Source of the DNA: Rhodoferax sp.
GTDB taxonomy: Bacteria; Pseudomonadota; Gammaproteobacteria; Burkholderiales; Burkholderiaceae_C
NCBI GenBank assembly: GCA_019449595.1
Contig: JAGRPL010000004.1
Coordinates: forward strand, 434,001-498,000
Reading direction: 5' to 3'
DNA length: 64,000 bases
Positions 52,262 to 62,766 of the stretch are shown here, one piece after another. Numbering within the stretch: the stretch's first letter is position 1; each line of letters opens with the position of its first letter. The notes below the pieces were generated by a model. The model saw nothing but the letters and a program-made list of their open reading frames with translations. It did not search any database and was not told the origin of the DNA. Position numbers and translations under genes: made by a program.

Positions 52262-52870
52262 ATGACTGCTTTTTCCATCTCCCCCGAAGCCCTGCGCGAC
52301 GCGGTGACCGCTGCGCTGGGTGACAAGATCAAACACATTGCCATTGACCGGGGTGAACTCACCGTGGTGGTCGCGGCGGCCGATTACCGTGCGGCTGCCC
52401 TGGTGCTGCGCGATGCGCCGTCCTGCCGCTTTGAGCAGCTGATGGACCTGTGTGGTGTGGACTATTCCGATTACAAGGCAGGCGCGTACGAAGGTCCGCG
52501 CTTTTGTGCCGTCAGCCATCTGCTGTCGATCAGCTTGAACCAGCGCGTGCGCCTGAAGGTGTTTGCGCCCGACGACGACATGCCGGTGCTGCCCTCGGTG
52601 ACCGACATCTGGAACTCCGCCGACTGGTTCGAGCGCGAGGCGTTCGACCTGTTTGGCATCGTGTTCGAGGGCCATGCGGATTTGCGCCGCATTCTGACGG
52701 ACTACGGTTTCATCGGCCATCCCTTCCGCAAGGATTTTCCGACCACCGGGCATGTGGAAATGCGGTACGACGCCGAGCAGGCGCGCGTCATTTACCAGCC
52801 CGTCACGATTGAAACGCGCGAAATCACGCCGCGCATCATCCGTGAAGACAACTACGGGGGCTTGCAGTAA
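52262..52870 (+). CDS. nuoC: NADH-quinone oxidoreductase subunit C
   Basis: NuoC is a peripheral-arm subunit without cofactors that binds NuoD. The 202 residues include CGVDYSDYK, the conserved [20 protein letters not shown] and [18 protein letters not shown]. It is separate from nuoD here, unlike the fused NuoCD of E. coli. GGAGAG precedes the ATG. Confidence 0.97.
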   Translation: MTAFSISPEALRDAVTAALGDKIKHIAIDRGELTVVVAAADYRAAALVLRDAPSCRFEQLMDLCGVDYSDYKAGAYEGPRFCAVSHLLSISLNQRVRLKVFAPDDDMPVLPSVTDIWNSADWFEREAFDLFGIVFEGHADLRRILTDYGFIGHPFRKDFPTTGHVEMRYDAEQARVIYQPVTIETREITPRIIREDNYGGLQ

Positions 52871-52882
52871 GCGGTTCGATCC

Positions 52883-54136
52883 ATGGCTGAAATAAAGAAC
52901 TACACCCTCAACTTCGGGCCGCAGCACCCTGCGGCGCACGGCGTTCTGCGTTTGGTGCTGGAGCTCGACGGCGAAGTCATCCAGCGCGCGGACCCGCACA
53001 TCGGACTGCTGCACCGGGCGACTGAAAAGCTGGCCGAGAGCAAGACCTACATTCAGGCCTTGCCATACATGGACCGGCTCGACTACGTCTCCATGATGTG
53101 CAACGAGCACGCCTACTGCCTCGCGGTTGAAAAGCTGCTCGGTATCGATGTGCCGGTGCGGGCGCAGTACATCCGTGTCATGTTTGCCGAAATCACCCGC
53201 CTGCTCAACCACCTGATGTGGCTGGGCTCGCATGGTAACGACTGCGGCAGCTCCACCATCCTGATCTACACCTTCCGCGAGCGCGAAGACCTGTTCGACA
53301 TGTACGAGGCGGCCAGTGGCGCGCGCATGCATGCGGCCTATTTCCGTCCGGGCGGTGTCTATCGCGATTTGCCCGACACCATGCCGCAGCTCAAGGCCAG
53401 CAAGGTGCGCAGCGCCAAGGGCGTGGCGGAGTTCAACCGCAACCGCCAGGGTTCGCTGCTGGACTTCATCGACGACTTCACCCAGCGCTTCCCGAAGTGC
53501 ATGGAGGAGTACCACACGCTGCTCACGGAGAACCGCATCTGGAAGCAGCGTACGGTCAATATCGGCGTGGTCGCACCCGAGCGCGCCCTGAACATGGGTT
53601 TCTCCGGTCCCATGCTGCGCGGCTCCGGCATTGCCTGGGATCTGCGCAAGAAGCAGCCCTACGACGTGTACGACCAGCTGGATTTCGACATTCCGGTCGG
53701 CAAGACGGGCGACGTGTACGACCGCTACCTGGTCCGCATGGAAGAGATGAAGCAGTCCAACCGCATCATCAAGCAGTGCGTGGACTGGTTGCGTGCCAAC
53801 CCCGGCCCGGTCATCACCGACAACCACAAGGTGGCGGCGCCCTCGCGGGAAGCCATGAAGACCAACATGGAAGAGCTGATCCACCACTTCAAGCTGTTCT
53901 CCGAAGGCTTCCATGTGCCCGAAGGCGAGGCCTACGCGGCGGTCGAACACCCCAAGGGCGAGTTCGGCATTTACCTTGTCAGCGATGGCGCCAACAAGCC
54001 GTACCGCATGAAGATCCGTCCACCAGGATTTGCCCATCTGGCCGGCCTCAATGAGATGGCCAGCGGTCACATGATTGCCGATGCGGTGTCGATTATCGGC
54101 ACCATGGATATTGTTTTTGGAGAGATTGATCGATGA
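52883..54136 (+). CDS. nuoD: NADH-quinone oxidoreductase subunit D
   Basis: NuoD forms the quinone-binding pocket with NuoB; it descends from the large subunit of NiFe hydrogenases. The 417 residues have the [20 protein letters not shown] start with the pocket His, [14 protein letters not shown] and the late [15 protein letters not shown]. It overlaps nuoE by four bases. Confidence 0.98.
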   Translation: MAEIKNYTLNFGPQHPAAHGVLRLVLELDGEVIQRADPHIGLLHRATEKLAESKTYIQALPYMDRLDYVSMMCNEHAYCLAVEKLLGIDVPVRAQYIRVMFAEITRLLNHLMWLGSHGNDCGSSTILIYTFREREDLFDMYEAASGARMHAAYFRPGGVYRDLPDTMPQLKASKVRSAKGVAEFNRNRQGSLLDFIDDFTQRFPKCMEEYHTLLTENRIWKQRTVNIGVVAPERALNMGFSGPMLRGSGIAWDLRKKQPYDVYDQLDFDIPVGKTGDVYDRYLVRMEEMKQSNRIIKQCVDWLRANPGPVITDNHKVAAPSREAMKTNMEELIHHFKLFSEGFHVPEGEAYAAVEHPKGEFGIYLVSDGANKPYRMKIRPPGFAHLAGLNEMASGHMIADAVSIIGTMDIVFGEIDR

Positions 54137-54624
54137 TCTCTGAAGCCACCCAAGCGCGCTTCGCCAAAGAAGTCGCCAAGTACCCCGCAGACCAGAAACA
54201 GTCTGCGGTGATGGCCTGCCTGTCCATCGTCCAGCAAGAGCTGGGCTATGTCAGTGCAGACAGTGAGAAGGCGGTTGCGGAATACCTGGGCATGCCACCC
54301 ATGGCGGTCCACGAAGTCACCACCTTCTACAACATGTACAACCAGAAGCCGGTTGGCAAGTACAAGCTCAACGTGTGCACCAATCTGCCGTGCCAGCTGC
54401 GCGATGGCGTCAAGACGCTCCAGTACCTGGAGCAGAAACTGGGCATTTCCATGGGTGAAACCACGGCCGATGGCCTGTTCACCTTGCAGCAGAGTGAGTG
54501 CCTGGGCGCCTGCGCCGACTCGCCAGTGCTGCTGGTGAATGACCGTTCCATGTGCAGCTTCATGACATCCGAGAAGATCGACCAACTGGTGGACGGTCTG
54601 CGTGCGGCGGGAGACAAGCCATGA
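54133..54624 (+). CDS. nuoE: NADH-quinone oxidoreductase subunit E
   Basis: NuoE carries the [2Fe-2S] cluster N1a beside the flavin. The 163 residues have a thioredoxin-like fold with ligands in [11 protein letters not shown] and in [11 protein letters not shown]. It overlaps both nuoD and nuoF by four bases, so the three are translationally coupled. Confidence 0.97.
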   Translation: MISEATQARFAKEVAKYPADQKQSAVMACLSIVQQELGYVSADSEKAVAEYLGMPPMAVHEVTTFYNMYNQKPVGKYKLNVCTNLPCQLRDGVKTLQYLEQKLGISMGETTADGLFTLQQSECLGACADSPVLLVNDRSMCSFMTSEKIDQLVDGLRAAGDKP

Positions 54625-55973
54625 GCGCACAAAACATCCTGTCGCAATTCCGGGCCACCGGTGTCCAGACCTGCTTCCACGACCGTCACATCAACCCGCA
54701 AATCTATGCGGGGCTGGACGGCTCCAATTGGCGGCTCAAGGATTACCAAGCACGCGGAGGCTACCAGGCCCTGCGCAAGATTTTGGGCAAGGCCGGTGGC
54801 GAGGGGTTGACCCAGGACCAGGTCATTGCCACGGTGAAGGAATCTTCGTTGCGCGGGCGCGGTGGCGCGGGTTTCCCGACCGGTCTGAAGTGGAGCTTCA
54901 TGCCGCGTCAGTTTCCTGGTCAGAAATACCTGGTCTGCAACTCGGACGAGGGCGAGCCCGGCACCTGCAAGGACCGGGACATTCTGCAGTTCAACCCGCA
55001 TATCGTGATCGAAGGCATGGCCATTGCGGCGTACGCGATGGGCATCACGGTGGGGTACAACTACATCCACGGCGAAATCTTCTCCGCTTACGAGCGTTTT
55101 GAAGAGGCCCTGGAAGAAGCCCGTGCTGCCGGCCTGCTCGGCAATAACATCCTTGGCAGCAATTTCAGCTTTCAGCTGCATGCAGCGCACGGTTTCGGCG
55201 CCTACATCTGTGGCGAAGAAACGGCACTGCTGGAGTCGCTGGAAGGCAAGAAGGGGCAGCCCCGTTTCAAGCCACCATTTCCGGCCAGCTTCGGCCTGTA
55301 TGGCAAGCCCACCACGATTAACAACACCGAGACGTTTGCTGCGGTGCCGTGGATCATCCGCAATGGCGGCCAGGCGTACCTGGAATGTGGCAAGCCCAAC
55401 AATGGCGGCACCAAGATCTATTCCATCAGCGGGGATGTGGAGCGTCCGGGTAATTACGAGATTCCCATGGGTACGCCCTTTGCCAAGCTGCTGGAGCTCG
55501 CGGGTGGTGTGCGCGGGGGCCGGCAGCTCAAGGCTGTGATCCCGGGCGGGTCTTCTTCTCCTGTACTGCCGGCTTCCATCATCATGGAATGCACCATGGA
55601 TTACGACTCCATCGCCAAGGCGGGGTCCATGCTGGGTTCGGGTGCCGTGATCGTCATGGACGATACGCGTTGCATGGTCAAGGCCCTGCAGCGGTTGAGC
55701 TACTTCTACATGCACGAGTCCTGCGGGCAGTGCACGCCTTGCCGCGAAGGCACGGGCTGGCTGTCGCGCATGGTGGACCGGGTTGAAAACGGCCAGGGCC
55801 GCGCCAGCGACATGGACCTGCTGGACAACGTGGCGGAAAACATCCAGGGGCGCACGATCTGTGCGCTGGGCGATGCGGCCGCCATGCCCGTGCGCGCCAT
55901 GATCAAGCATTTCCGGCACGAATTTGAGTACCACGTTGAGCACAAGACCTGCATGGTCCCGGCTTACGTTTGA
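54621..55973 (+). CDS. nuoF: NADH-quinone oxidoreductase subunit F
   Basis: NuoF binds NADH and FMN and holds cluster N3. The 450 residues show the NADH/FMN loops [17 protein letters not shown] and [16 protein letters not shown] and the late [4Fe-4S] ligands [15 protein letters not shown]. The ATG at 54621 was chosen because it overlaps the nuoE stop; the open frame extends further back within nuoE. Confidence 0.98.
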   Translation: MSAQNILSQFRATGVQTCFHDRHINPQIYAGLDGSNWRLKDYQARGGYQALRKILGKAGGEGLTQDQVIATVKESSLRGRGGAGFPTGLKWSFMPRQFPGQKYLVCNSDEGEPGTCKDRDILQFNPHIVIEGMAIAAYAMGITVGYNYIHGEIFSAYERFEEALEEARAAGLLGNNILGSNFSFQLHAAHGFGAYICGEETALLESLEGKKGQPRFKPPFPASFGLYGKPTTINNTETFAAVPWIIRNGGQAYLECGKPNNGGTKIYSISGDVERPGNYEIPMGTPFAKLLELAGGVRGGRQLKAVIPGGSSSPVLPASIIMECTMDYDSIAKAGSMLGSGAVIVMDDTRCMVKALQRLSYFYMHESCGQCTPCREGTGWLSRMVDRVENGQGRASDMDLLDNVAENIQGRTICALGDAAAMPVRAMIKHFRHEFEYHVEHKTCMVPAYV

Positions 55974-55985
55974 GCGAGTCCCAAG

Positions 55986-58130
55986 ATGATTGAAATCGAA
56001 CTCGACGGCAAAAAGGTTGAAATCACCGAAGGCAGCATGGTCATGCATGCGGCTGAAAAGGCGGGCACCTACATTCCCCATTTTTGCTACCACAAGAAAC
56101 TCAGCATCGCGGCGAGCTGCCGCATGTGCCTGGTCGACGTGGAAAAAATGCCCAAGCCCATGCCCGCCTGCGCAACGCCGGTCACCCAGGGCATGGTGGT
56201 GCGTACCAAGAGCGACAAAGCCATCAAGGCCCAGAAGTCGGTCATGGAGTTCCTGCTGATCAACCATCCGCTGGACTGCCCCATTTGCGACCAGGGCGGT
56301 GAATGCCAGCTGCAGGACCTGGCCGTGGGCTACGGCGCTTCGGCATCCCGTTACGAGGAAGAAAAACGCGTGGTGGCCCACAAGGACGTTGGGCCCCTGA
56401 TTTCCATGGAGGAAATGAGCCGCTGCATCCACTGCACACGGTGCGTACGTTTCGGGCAGGAAGTGGCTGGCGTGATGGAGCTGGGTATGTCGAACCGCGG
56501 TGAGCACGCCGAGATCGAGACCTTTGTCGGCAACTCGGTGGACTCGGAGTTGTCGGGCAACATGATCGATATCTGCCCCGTCGGCGCGCTGACCAGCAAG
56601 CCGTTCCGCTACAGCGCCCGGACCTGGGAGTTGTCGCGCCGCAAGTCGGTTAGCCCCCACGATTCCACTGGCGCCAATTTGATTGTTCAAGTCAAGAACA
56701 ACAAGGTCATGCGCGTGGTTCCGCTGGAGAATGAGGCGGTCAACGAATGCTGGATTGCAGACCGTGACCGGTTCTCCTACGAGGCGCTCAACAGCGACGA
56801 ACGTCTTACCCAGCCGATGCTCAAGCAGGATGGGAAATGGACTACGGTGGACTGGCAGACCGCACTGGAATATGTGGCCAACGGACTTCAGCACATCAAG
56901 GCCGACCACGGCGCCAGCGCCATCGGTGCGCTGGTGAGCCCCCACAGCACGCTGGAGGAGTTGTACCTGACGGGCGCGCTGGTGCGCGGCCTGGGCAGTG
57001 AGAACATCGATTACCGTCTGCGCAATGCGGAGTTTGACGTCGCTTCCGGCGCGCGGTACCTCGGCACGTCCATTGCGGCCCTGTCGCAGCTGCAGCGCGT
57101 GTTGGTGGTGGGTTCGAATTTGCGCAAGGATCACCCCCTGTTTGCTCAGCGTATTCGCCAGGCTGCCCGGGTGGGTTGCGCCGTCAGCGTCGTGGGTGCT
57201 GCTCAGGTGGACTGGGCCATGCCGGTCGCGCATACATCGGTGGCTCCTGCCGCTCGCTGGGTGCAGGCGCTGGCCGATATCGCTGCGGCGGTGGCGGCCG
57301 AAAAGGGCGTTCCCGCTCCTGCTGCCGGAACTGCAACCCCGGTGGCGCAGGCCATTGCCAAGTCACTGCTGGGCGGTGAGCGCAAGGCGGTTTTGCTGGG
57401 CAATGCGGCCGCGCACCATGCGCGGGCTTCCAGTCTGCTGTCGCTGGCCAACTGGATTGGCGAACAGACGGGCGCGACGGTGGGCTTCCTGACCGAAGCC
57501 GCGAATACAGTGGGCGCCCAGCTGGCTGGCGCAACACCGGGCCAAGGTGGTCTGCACGCCGGGCAGATGCTGGCGGGTGGCCTGAAGGCCGCGTTCTTGT
57601 TGAACAACGAACCCGAGTTTGACTCGGCAGCAGGGGCTGCTGCGGCCAAGGCTTTGGGGCAGTGCGAGATGGTCGTGACCCTGAGTCCGTTCAAGGCCAA
57701 CATGGCGTTCAGCGACGTCCTGTTGCCGATCGCGCCATTTACTGAAACATCAGGCACTTTTGTGAACGCCGAAGGGCGGTTGCAGGGGTTCCATGCCGTG
57801 GTCAAGCCGCTGGGCGAGACCCGTCCGGCCTGGAAGGTGCTGCGTGTGCTGGCCAACCTCCTGGACTTGCCCGGGTTTGCATTCGAATCGTCGCAGGACG
57901 TGCTGGTCCACATGCACGCCGATAACGGCGGCGTGCCCGCCCAGGTTCCGTCCGAACGCCTGAGCAATGCCTGCCAGGTGGCTGCCGACCTGTCGGCGCC
58001 CGCCGTGGAGCCTGCTGTGGCTGGCATTTATCAACTTGACGGCATCGTGCGACGCGCGACATCGCTGCAGCTGACGGCTGATGGGCGTGCCGCTGCGCAA
58101 ACGCAGACTGCTCAGGAGACGCTGGCATGA
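55986..58130 (+). CDS. nuoG: NADH-quinone oxidoreductase subunit G
   Basis: NuoG carries several iron-sulfur clusters that wire the peripheral arm. The 714 residues have a [2Fe-2S] N-terminus ([19 protein letters not shown]), the HxxxCxxC segment ([18 protein letters not shown]), and [4Fe-4S] ligands ([10 protein letters not shown], then the late CPVGAL). A degenerate molybdopterin-oxidoreductase domain fills the rest. It overlaps nuoH by four bases. Confidence 0.97.
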   Translation: MIEIELDGKKVEITEGSMVMHAAEKAGTYIPHFCYHKKLSIAASCRMCLVDVEKMPKPMPACATPVTQGMVVRTKSDKAIKAQKSVMEFLLINHPLDCPICDQGGECQLQDLAVGYGASASRYEEEKRVVAHKDVGPLISMEEMSRCIHCTRCVRFGQEVAGVMELGMSNRGEHAEIETFVGNSVDSELSGNMIDICPVGALTSKPFRYSARTWELSRRKSVSPHDSTGANLIVQVKNNKVMRVVPLENEAVNECWIADRDRFSYEALNSDERLTQPMLKQDGKWTTVDWQTALEYVANGLQHIKADHGASAIGALVSPHSTLEELYLTGALVRGLGSENIDYRLRNAEFDVASGARYLGTSIAALSQLQRVLVVGSNLRKDHPLFAQRIRQAARVGCAVSVVGAAQVDWAMPVAHTSVAPAARWVQALADIAAAVAAEKGVPAPAAGTATPVAQAIAKSLLGGERKAVLLGNAAAHHARASSLLSLANWIGEQTGATVGFLTEAANTVGAQLAGATPGQGGLHAGQMLAGGLKAAFLLNNEPEFDSAAGAAAAKALGQCEMVVTLSPFKANMAFSDVLLPIAPFTETSGTFVNAEGRLQGFHAVVKPLGETRPAWKVLRVLANLLDLPGFAFESSQDVLVHMHADNGGVPAQVPSERLSNACQVAADLSAPAVEPAVAGIYQLDGIVRRATSLQLTADGRAAAQTQTAQETLA

Positions 58131-59203
58131 TTGACACGTGGTACAACGCCGGCATGGGACTGGTTCCCGCGGCATGGTGGACGGGCATTGCCTGGCCCAT
58201 CATCTGGACGCTCATCAAGATCGTGGCCGTGGTGCTGCCGCTGATGGGCGCGGTTGCTTACACAACACTGTGGGAGCGCAAGCTGCTGGGCTGGATGCAG
58301 GTTCGCATCGGCCCCAACCGGGTCGGTCCCTGGGGCTTGCTGCAGCCCATTGCGGACGCGCTGAAGCTGCTGGTCAAGGAGATTCTGGTTCCGACGGCCG
58401 CCAGCAAGGGGCTGTTCTTCATTGGCCCCATCTTGACCATCATGCCGGCAATGGCCGCCTGGGCCGTCATTCCGTTCGGCCCCGAAGTCGCGCTGGCCAA
58501 CGTGAACGCCGGTCTGCTGCTGGTGATGGCCATCACGTCGATGGAAGTGTATGGTGTGGTGATTTCCGGCTGGGCAGCAAATTCCAAGTACTCTTTCTTG
58601 GGTGCCATGCGTGCGTCGGCCCAGATGGTCAGTTATGAAATCGCCATGGGTTTTTGCTTGGTGGTGGTCCTGATGGTGTCGGCCAGCATGAACATGACGG
58701 ACATCGTCACCAGCCAGGGCAAGGGGCAATTCGCACAGATGGGCCTGGGTTTCCTGTCGTGGAACTGGCTCTCTCTGCTCCCGATCTTTGTGGTGTACGT
58801 GATTTCCGGTCTGGCTGAAACCAACCGCCACCCCTTTGACGTGGTCGAAGGCGAAGCCGAAATCGTTGCGGGCCACATGGTGGAGTACTCCGGCATGTCC
58901 TATGCCATGTTCTACCTGGCCGAGTACGCCAACATGTGGCTGGTCTCCATTCTGGCCAGCACCATGTTCCTGGGCGGCTGGCTGTCTCCCGTTGCTGCGC
59001 TGGACTGGATTCCAGGCTGGATCTGGCTCGGTATCAAGACGTTCGCCATTGTGAGCCTGTTCATCTGGGTTCGGGCAACGTTCCCCCGTTTCCGTTACGA
59101 CCAGATCATGCGTCTGGGTTGGAAGGTGTTCATCCCCGTCACACTGGTGTGGCTGGTGGTCGTGGGCACTTGGATGCAAACCTCCTTCAATATCTGGAAG
59201 TAA
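58127..59203 (+). CDS. nuoH: NADH-quinone oxidoreductase subunit H
   Basis: NuoH is the membrane subunit next to the quinone chamber and couples it to the proton channels. The 358 residues have about eight helices, [20 protein letters not shown] and the acidic loop [20 protein letters not shown]. It overlaps nuoG and precedes nuoI by 12 bases. Confidence 0.98.
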   Translation: MIDTWYNAGMGLVPAAWWTGIAWPIIWTLIKIVAVVLPLMGAVAYTTLWERKLLGWMQVRIGPNRVGPWGLLQPIADALKLLVKEILVPTAASKGLFFIGPILTIMPAMAAWAVIPFGPEVALANVNAGLLLVMAITSMEVYGVVISGWAANSKYSFLGAMRASAQMVSYEIAMGFCLVVVLMVSASMNMTDIVTSQGKGQFAQMGLGFLSWNWLSLLPIFVVYVISGLAETNRHPFDVVEGEAEIVAGHMVEYSGMSYAMFYLAEYANMWLVSILASTMFLGGWLSPVAALDWIPGWIWLGIKTFAIVSLFIWVRATFPRFRYDQIMRLGWKVFIPVTLVWLVVVGTWMQTSFNIWK

Positions 59204-59215
59204 GAGGTCCCAACC

Positions 59216-59737
59216 ATGTCTTCAAACAACGCAGTCCGTATGCCCTCTGCTTTCTCGCTCAAGGATTTCCTCTACAGCTTTCTGCTGGTGGAATTGTTCA
59301 AGGGTCTTGCGCTGACCGGCCGGTATACGTTTCGTCGCAAGGTAACCGTCCAGTTCCCCGAGGAAAAGACGCCTCTGTCGCCCCGTTTCCGTGGGCTGCA
59401 CGCCCTGCGCCGCTATGAAAACGGTGAAGAGCGTTGCATTGCCTGCAAGCTGTGCGAGGCCGTGTGCCCGGCCATGGCGATCACCATCGAGTCGGACCAG
59501 CGCGCAGACGGTTCCCGCCGCACCACGCGCTACGACATCGATTTGACCAAGTGCATTTTCTGCGGTTTCTGTGAAGAGAGCTGCCCGGTGGATTCCATCG
59601 TGGAGACGCACATTCTGGAATACCACGGAGAGAAGCGCGGAGATCTGTATTTCACCAAGGACATGCTGCTGGCCGTGGGCGATCGCTACGAAAGCGAAAT
59701 CGCTGCCAACAAGCAGGCAGACGCCAAATACCGCTGA
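59216..59737 (+). CDS. nuoI: NADH-quinone oxidoreductase subunit I
   Basis: NuoI is a ferredoxin-like subunit with clusters N6a and N6b. The 173 residues show [16 protein letters not shown] and [16 protein letters not shown], each giving four ligands. The N-terminal amphipathic stretch [20 protein letters not shown] lies on the membrane. Confidence 0.98.
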   Translation: MSSNNAVRMPSAFSLKDFLYSFLLVELFKGLALTGRYTFRRKVTVQFPEEKTPLSPRFRGLHALRRYENGEERCIACKLCEAVCPAMAITIESDQRADGSRRTTRYDIDLTKCIFCGFCEESCPVDSIVETHILEYHGEKRGDLYFTKDMLLAVGDRYESEIAANKQADAKYR

Positions 59738-59762
59738 TCCGTCGCAAGAAAGAGTTTGAATC

Positions 59763-60422
59763 ATGAGTATTACGGCAGGTTTGTTTTATCTGTTTTCGGC
59801 GGTGCTGCTGTTCGCAGCCTTCCGCGTCATCACGGCGCGCAATCCGGTTCACGCAGCCCTGTTTCTGGTGTTGACCTTTTTCCAGGCGGCCATGATTTGG
59901 ATGCTGCTGAAGGCGGAGTTCCTGTCCATCACGCTGGTGCTGGTGTACGTGGGGGCAGTGATGGTGCTGTTCCTGTTTGTGGTGATGATGCTGGATATCG
60001 ACGTGGAAGACATGCGCGTTGGTTTCTGGAAACATTTTCCGCTGGCGGCTCTTGTCGGCGTGGTGATTGCGCTGGAGATGGCGGCGGTGCTGATGGGAGG
60101 CTTCCGCGTGGTCGACGAGCCCTCCGTTGCGGCCGCTGCGGTGCCTGGAGCGACCCAGCTTTCCAATACCAAGCTGCTGGGCAAGTTGCTGTACACCCAG
60201 TACCTCTATCCACTTGAAGTGGCTGCTGCCATCTTGCTGGTGGCCATGTTCGCCGCAATTGCCCTGACCTTGCGTGCACGCAAGGACAGCAAGTACGTGA
60301 GCCCCGGTGATCAGGTGCGGGTCAAGGCGCGGGATCGCATGACCGTCGTGAAAATGGCTGCAACCCAGCCGGCCGTTGCCGAGCCGGTTGCAGCTCCCAC
60401 CCAAGCGGAGACAAAAGCATGA
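59763..60422 (+). CDS. nuoJ: NADH-quinone oxidoreductase subunit J
   Basis: NuoJ is a membrane subunit between NuoH and NuoK. The 219 residues have five helices including [20 protein letters not shown], whose bend matters for coupling. The C-terminal tail of about 40 residues is Ala/Pro rich and longer than in E. coli. It overlaps nuoK by four bases. Confidence 0.96.
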   Translation: MSITAGLFYLFSAVLLFAAFRVITARNPVHAALFLVLTFFQAAMIWMLLKAEFLSITLVLVYVGAVMVLFLFVVMMLDIDVEDMRVGFWKHFPLAALVGVVIALEMAAVLMGGFRVVDEPSVAAAAVPGATQLSNTKLLGKLLYTQYLYPLEVAAAILLVAMFAAIALTLRARKDSKYVSPGDQVRVKARDRMTVVKMAATQPAVAEPVAAPTQAETKA

Positions 60423-60727
60423 CGCTGACACTTGGACATTTCCTCTCGCTGGGCGCCATGCTGTTTGCGCTGTCGGTGGTTGGTATCTTTTTGAATCGCC
60501 GCAACCTGATTGTGCTGTTGATGGCCATTGAGCTCATGTTGCTGGCAGTCAACACCAATTTCGTCGCATTTTCCTACTACCTGCATGACATGCACGGTCA
60601 GATCTTCGTGTTTTTCATACTGACGGTTGCCGCCGCCGAGTCCGCCATCGGGCTCGCGATACTGGTGCTGTTGTTCCGGAACAAGTCCGGCATCAGTGTG
60701 GATGAACTCAATACGCTCAAGGGTTAA
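60419..60727 (+). CDS. nuoK: NADH-quinone oxidoreductase subunit K
   Basis: NuoK is a three-helix proton-channel subunit. The 102 residues include the conserved Glu in [13 protein letters not shown] and a second Glu in [18 protein letters not shown], both expected in the proton path. It overlaps nuoJ and precedes nuoL by five bases. Confidence 0.97.
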   Translation: MTLTLGHFLSLGAMLFALSVVGIFLNRRNLIVLLMAIELMLLAVNTNFVAFSYYLHDMHGQIFVFFILTVAAAESAIGLAILVLLFRNKSGISVDELNTLKG

Positions 60728-60732
60728 TCAAG

Positions 60733-62754
60733 ATGAGTCAAACCCTGTCTGCTTCTACGTTGCTGGCGGTGCCTCTCGCTCCGCTGCTGGGCTCGGTGCT
60801 GGCCGGCGTCTTCGGTACCCGCTTTGGCGGCAACCGGATCGGCCGCGGTGCCAGCCACTCCCTGACTATTCTGGGTGTACTGGTGGCGTTCGTCATTTCA
60901 GCTTTGACCTTGAAGTCCGTCGTGCTGGATGGCGCGCGCTTCAACGAAACCCTCTACACCTGGATGGTGGTAGGGGGGCTCAAAATGGAGATCGGTTTCC
61001 TGGTGGACGGCCTGACCGCCATGATGATGTGCGTGGTGACCTTCGTGTCCCTGATGGTGCACCTGTACACCATCGGCTACATGCATGAGGACAAGGGGTA
61101 CAACCGTTTCTTCTCCTACATCTCGTTGTTTACCTTCTCCATGTTGATGCTGGTGATGAGCAACAACATGCTCCAGCTGTTCTTCGGCTGGGAAGCGGTG
61201 GGCCTGGTGTCTTATTTGTTGATCGGTTTCTGGTTCAACAAACCCACGGCCATTTTTGCGAACATGAAGGCGTTCCTGGTTAACCGGGTCGGCGATTTCG
61301 GTTTCATCCTGGGCATTGGCCTGATCGCGGCATTCGCCGGGACACTGAATTACACCGAGACTTTTGCCAAGTCGGCGGAACTGGCGGCATTGAGCTTCCC
61401 GGGAACCAGCTGGATGCTGATTACGGTGATCTGCATCTGCCTGTTCATCGGCGCCATGGGCAAGTCGGCGCAGTTCCCCCTGCACGTCTGGCTGCCGGAT
61501 TCCATGGAAGGTCCCACACCCATTTCCGCGCTGATCCACGCTGCGACGATGGTGACCGCAGGCATTTTCATGGTGGCGCGGATGTCGCCGTTGTTCGAGC
61601 TCAGTGAAACTGCCTTGAACTTCATCATGGTCATTGGCGCCATCACCGCACTGTTCATGGGGTTCCTGGGCATCATCCAGAACGACATCAAACGGGTGGT
61701 TGCGTACTCCACCCTGTCGCAGCTGGGGTACATGACCGTTGCCCTGGGCGCCTCGGCCTATTCGGTGGCGGTATTCCACCTGATGACCCACGCTTTCTTC
61801 AAGGCCCTGTTGTTCCTTGCTGCCGGTTCGGTGATCATGGGCGTGCACCACAACCAGGACATCCGCTGGATGGGCGGCTTGCGCAAGTACATGCCCATCA
61901 CCTGGATCACTTCGCTGCTGGGTTCGCTGGCCTTGATCGGAACGCCATTTTTCGCCGGTTTCTACTCCAAGGACAGTATCATCGAAGCCGTCCTAGAGAG
62001 CCACTTGCCTGCGGCGGGTTTCGCATCGTTTGCCGTGCTGGCTGGCGTTTTCGTGACCGCTTTCTATTCTTTCCGGATGTACTTCCTGGTGTTCCACGGC
62101 AAAGAGCGCTTTGACCAGAACCCGGACGCCCACCATGGCCACGATGACCACCACGACGATCATGGCGAACACCACGGCCCGCATGAGTCCCCTTGGGTGG
62201 TGACGGTTCCCCTGATCCTCCTGGCCATTCCGTCAGTGGTGATCGGCTTCCTGACCATCACCCCCATGCTGTACGGCGACTTTTTCAAGGACGCCATCTT
62301 CATCAACCTGGAGAAACATCCCGCGATGGAGGAGATGGCCCATGCATTCCACGGCCCGGTGCAGATGGCGCTGCATGCCGTGTCCACCTTGCCCCTGTGG
62401 CTTGCTCTGGGCGGAGTAGCACTGGCGTACTACATGTACATGGTCAACCCGGCCCTGCCGGCGGCGATCAAGCGCAGGGCCATGCCGATTTTCAACCTGC
62501 TTGAAAACAAGTATTACCTGGACTGGATTAATGAAAACATCCTGGCCCGGGGTGCACGCCTGATCGGCACCGGCCTGTGGAAGGTGGGCGACCAGGCTGT
62601 CATCGACGGCGCGCTGGTGAACGGCTCGTGGAAACTGGTTGGACTGGTTTCGGGCGCCGTGCGCAAGGTACAGACCGGATACCTGTACCACTACGCACTG
62701 GCCATGATCTTGGGCATCTTTGTGCTCATGACGTATTTTGTCTGGCTCAAGTAG
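60733..62754 (+). CDS. nuoL: NADH-quinone oxidoreductase subunit L
   Basis: NuoL is the distal antiporter-like proton pump with a long lateral helix. The 673 residues include WEAVGLVSYLLIGFWF with the channel Glu, MGKSAQFPLHVWLPDSMEGP with the channel Lys, and HAATMVTAGIF. Near residues 466-486 a loop DAHHGHDDHHDDHGEHHGPH carries nine His, placed between late helices, and its role is unknown. Confidence 0.97.
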   Translation: MSQTLSASTLLAVPLAPLLGSVLAGVFGTRFGGNRIGRGASHSLTILGVLVAFVISALTLKSVVLDGARFNETLYTWMVVGGLKMEIGFLVDGLTAMMMCVVTFVSLMVHLYTIGYMHEDKGYNRFFSYISLFTFSMLMLVMSNNMLQLFFGWEAVGLVSYLLIGFWFNKPTAIFANMKAFLVNRVGDFGFILGIGLIAAFAGTLNYTETFAKSAELAALSFPGTSWMLITVICICLFIGAMGKSAQFPLHVWLPDSMEGPTPISALIHAATMVTAGIFMVARMSPLFELSETALNFIMVIGAITALFMGFLGIIQNDIKRVVAYSTLSQLGYMTVALGASAYSVAVFHLMTHAFFKALLFLAAGSVIMGVHHNQDIRWMGGLRKYMPITWITSLLGSLALIGTPFFAGFYSKDSIIEAVLESHLPAAGFASFAVLAGVFVTAFYSFRMYFLVFHGKERFDQNPDAHHGHDDHHDDHGEHHGPHESPWVVTVPLILLAIPSVVIGFLTITPMLYGDFFKDAIFINLEKHPAMEEMAHAFHGPVQMALHAVSTLPLWLALGGVALAYYMYMVNPALPAAIKRRAMPIFNLLENKYYLDWINENILARGARLIGTGLWKVGDQAVIDGALVNGSWKLVGLVSGAVRKVQTGYLYHYALAMILGIFVLMTYFVWLK

Positions 62755-62766
62755 GAGAAAAAGAAC

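Noticed and set aside
51239-57233. Long minus-strand open frames opposite nuoA-nuoG
   Set aside because: They are antisense shadows of well-conserved nuo genes.
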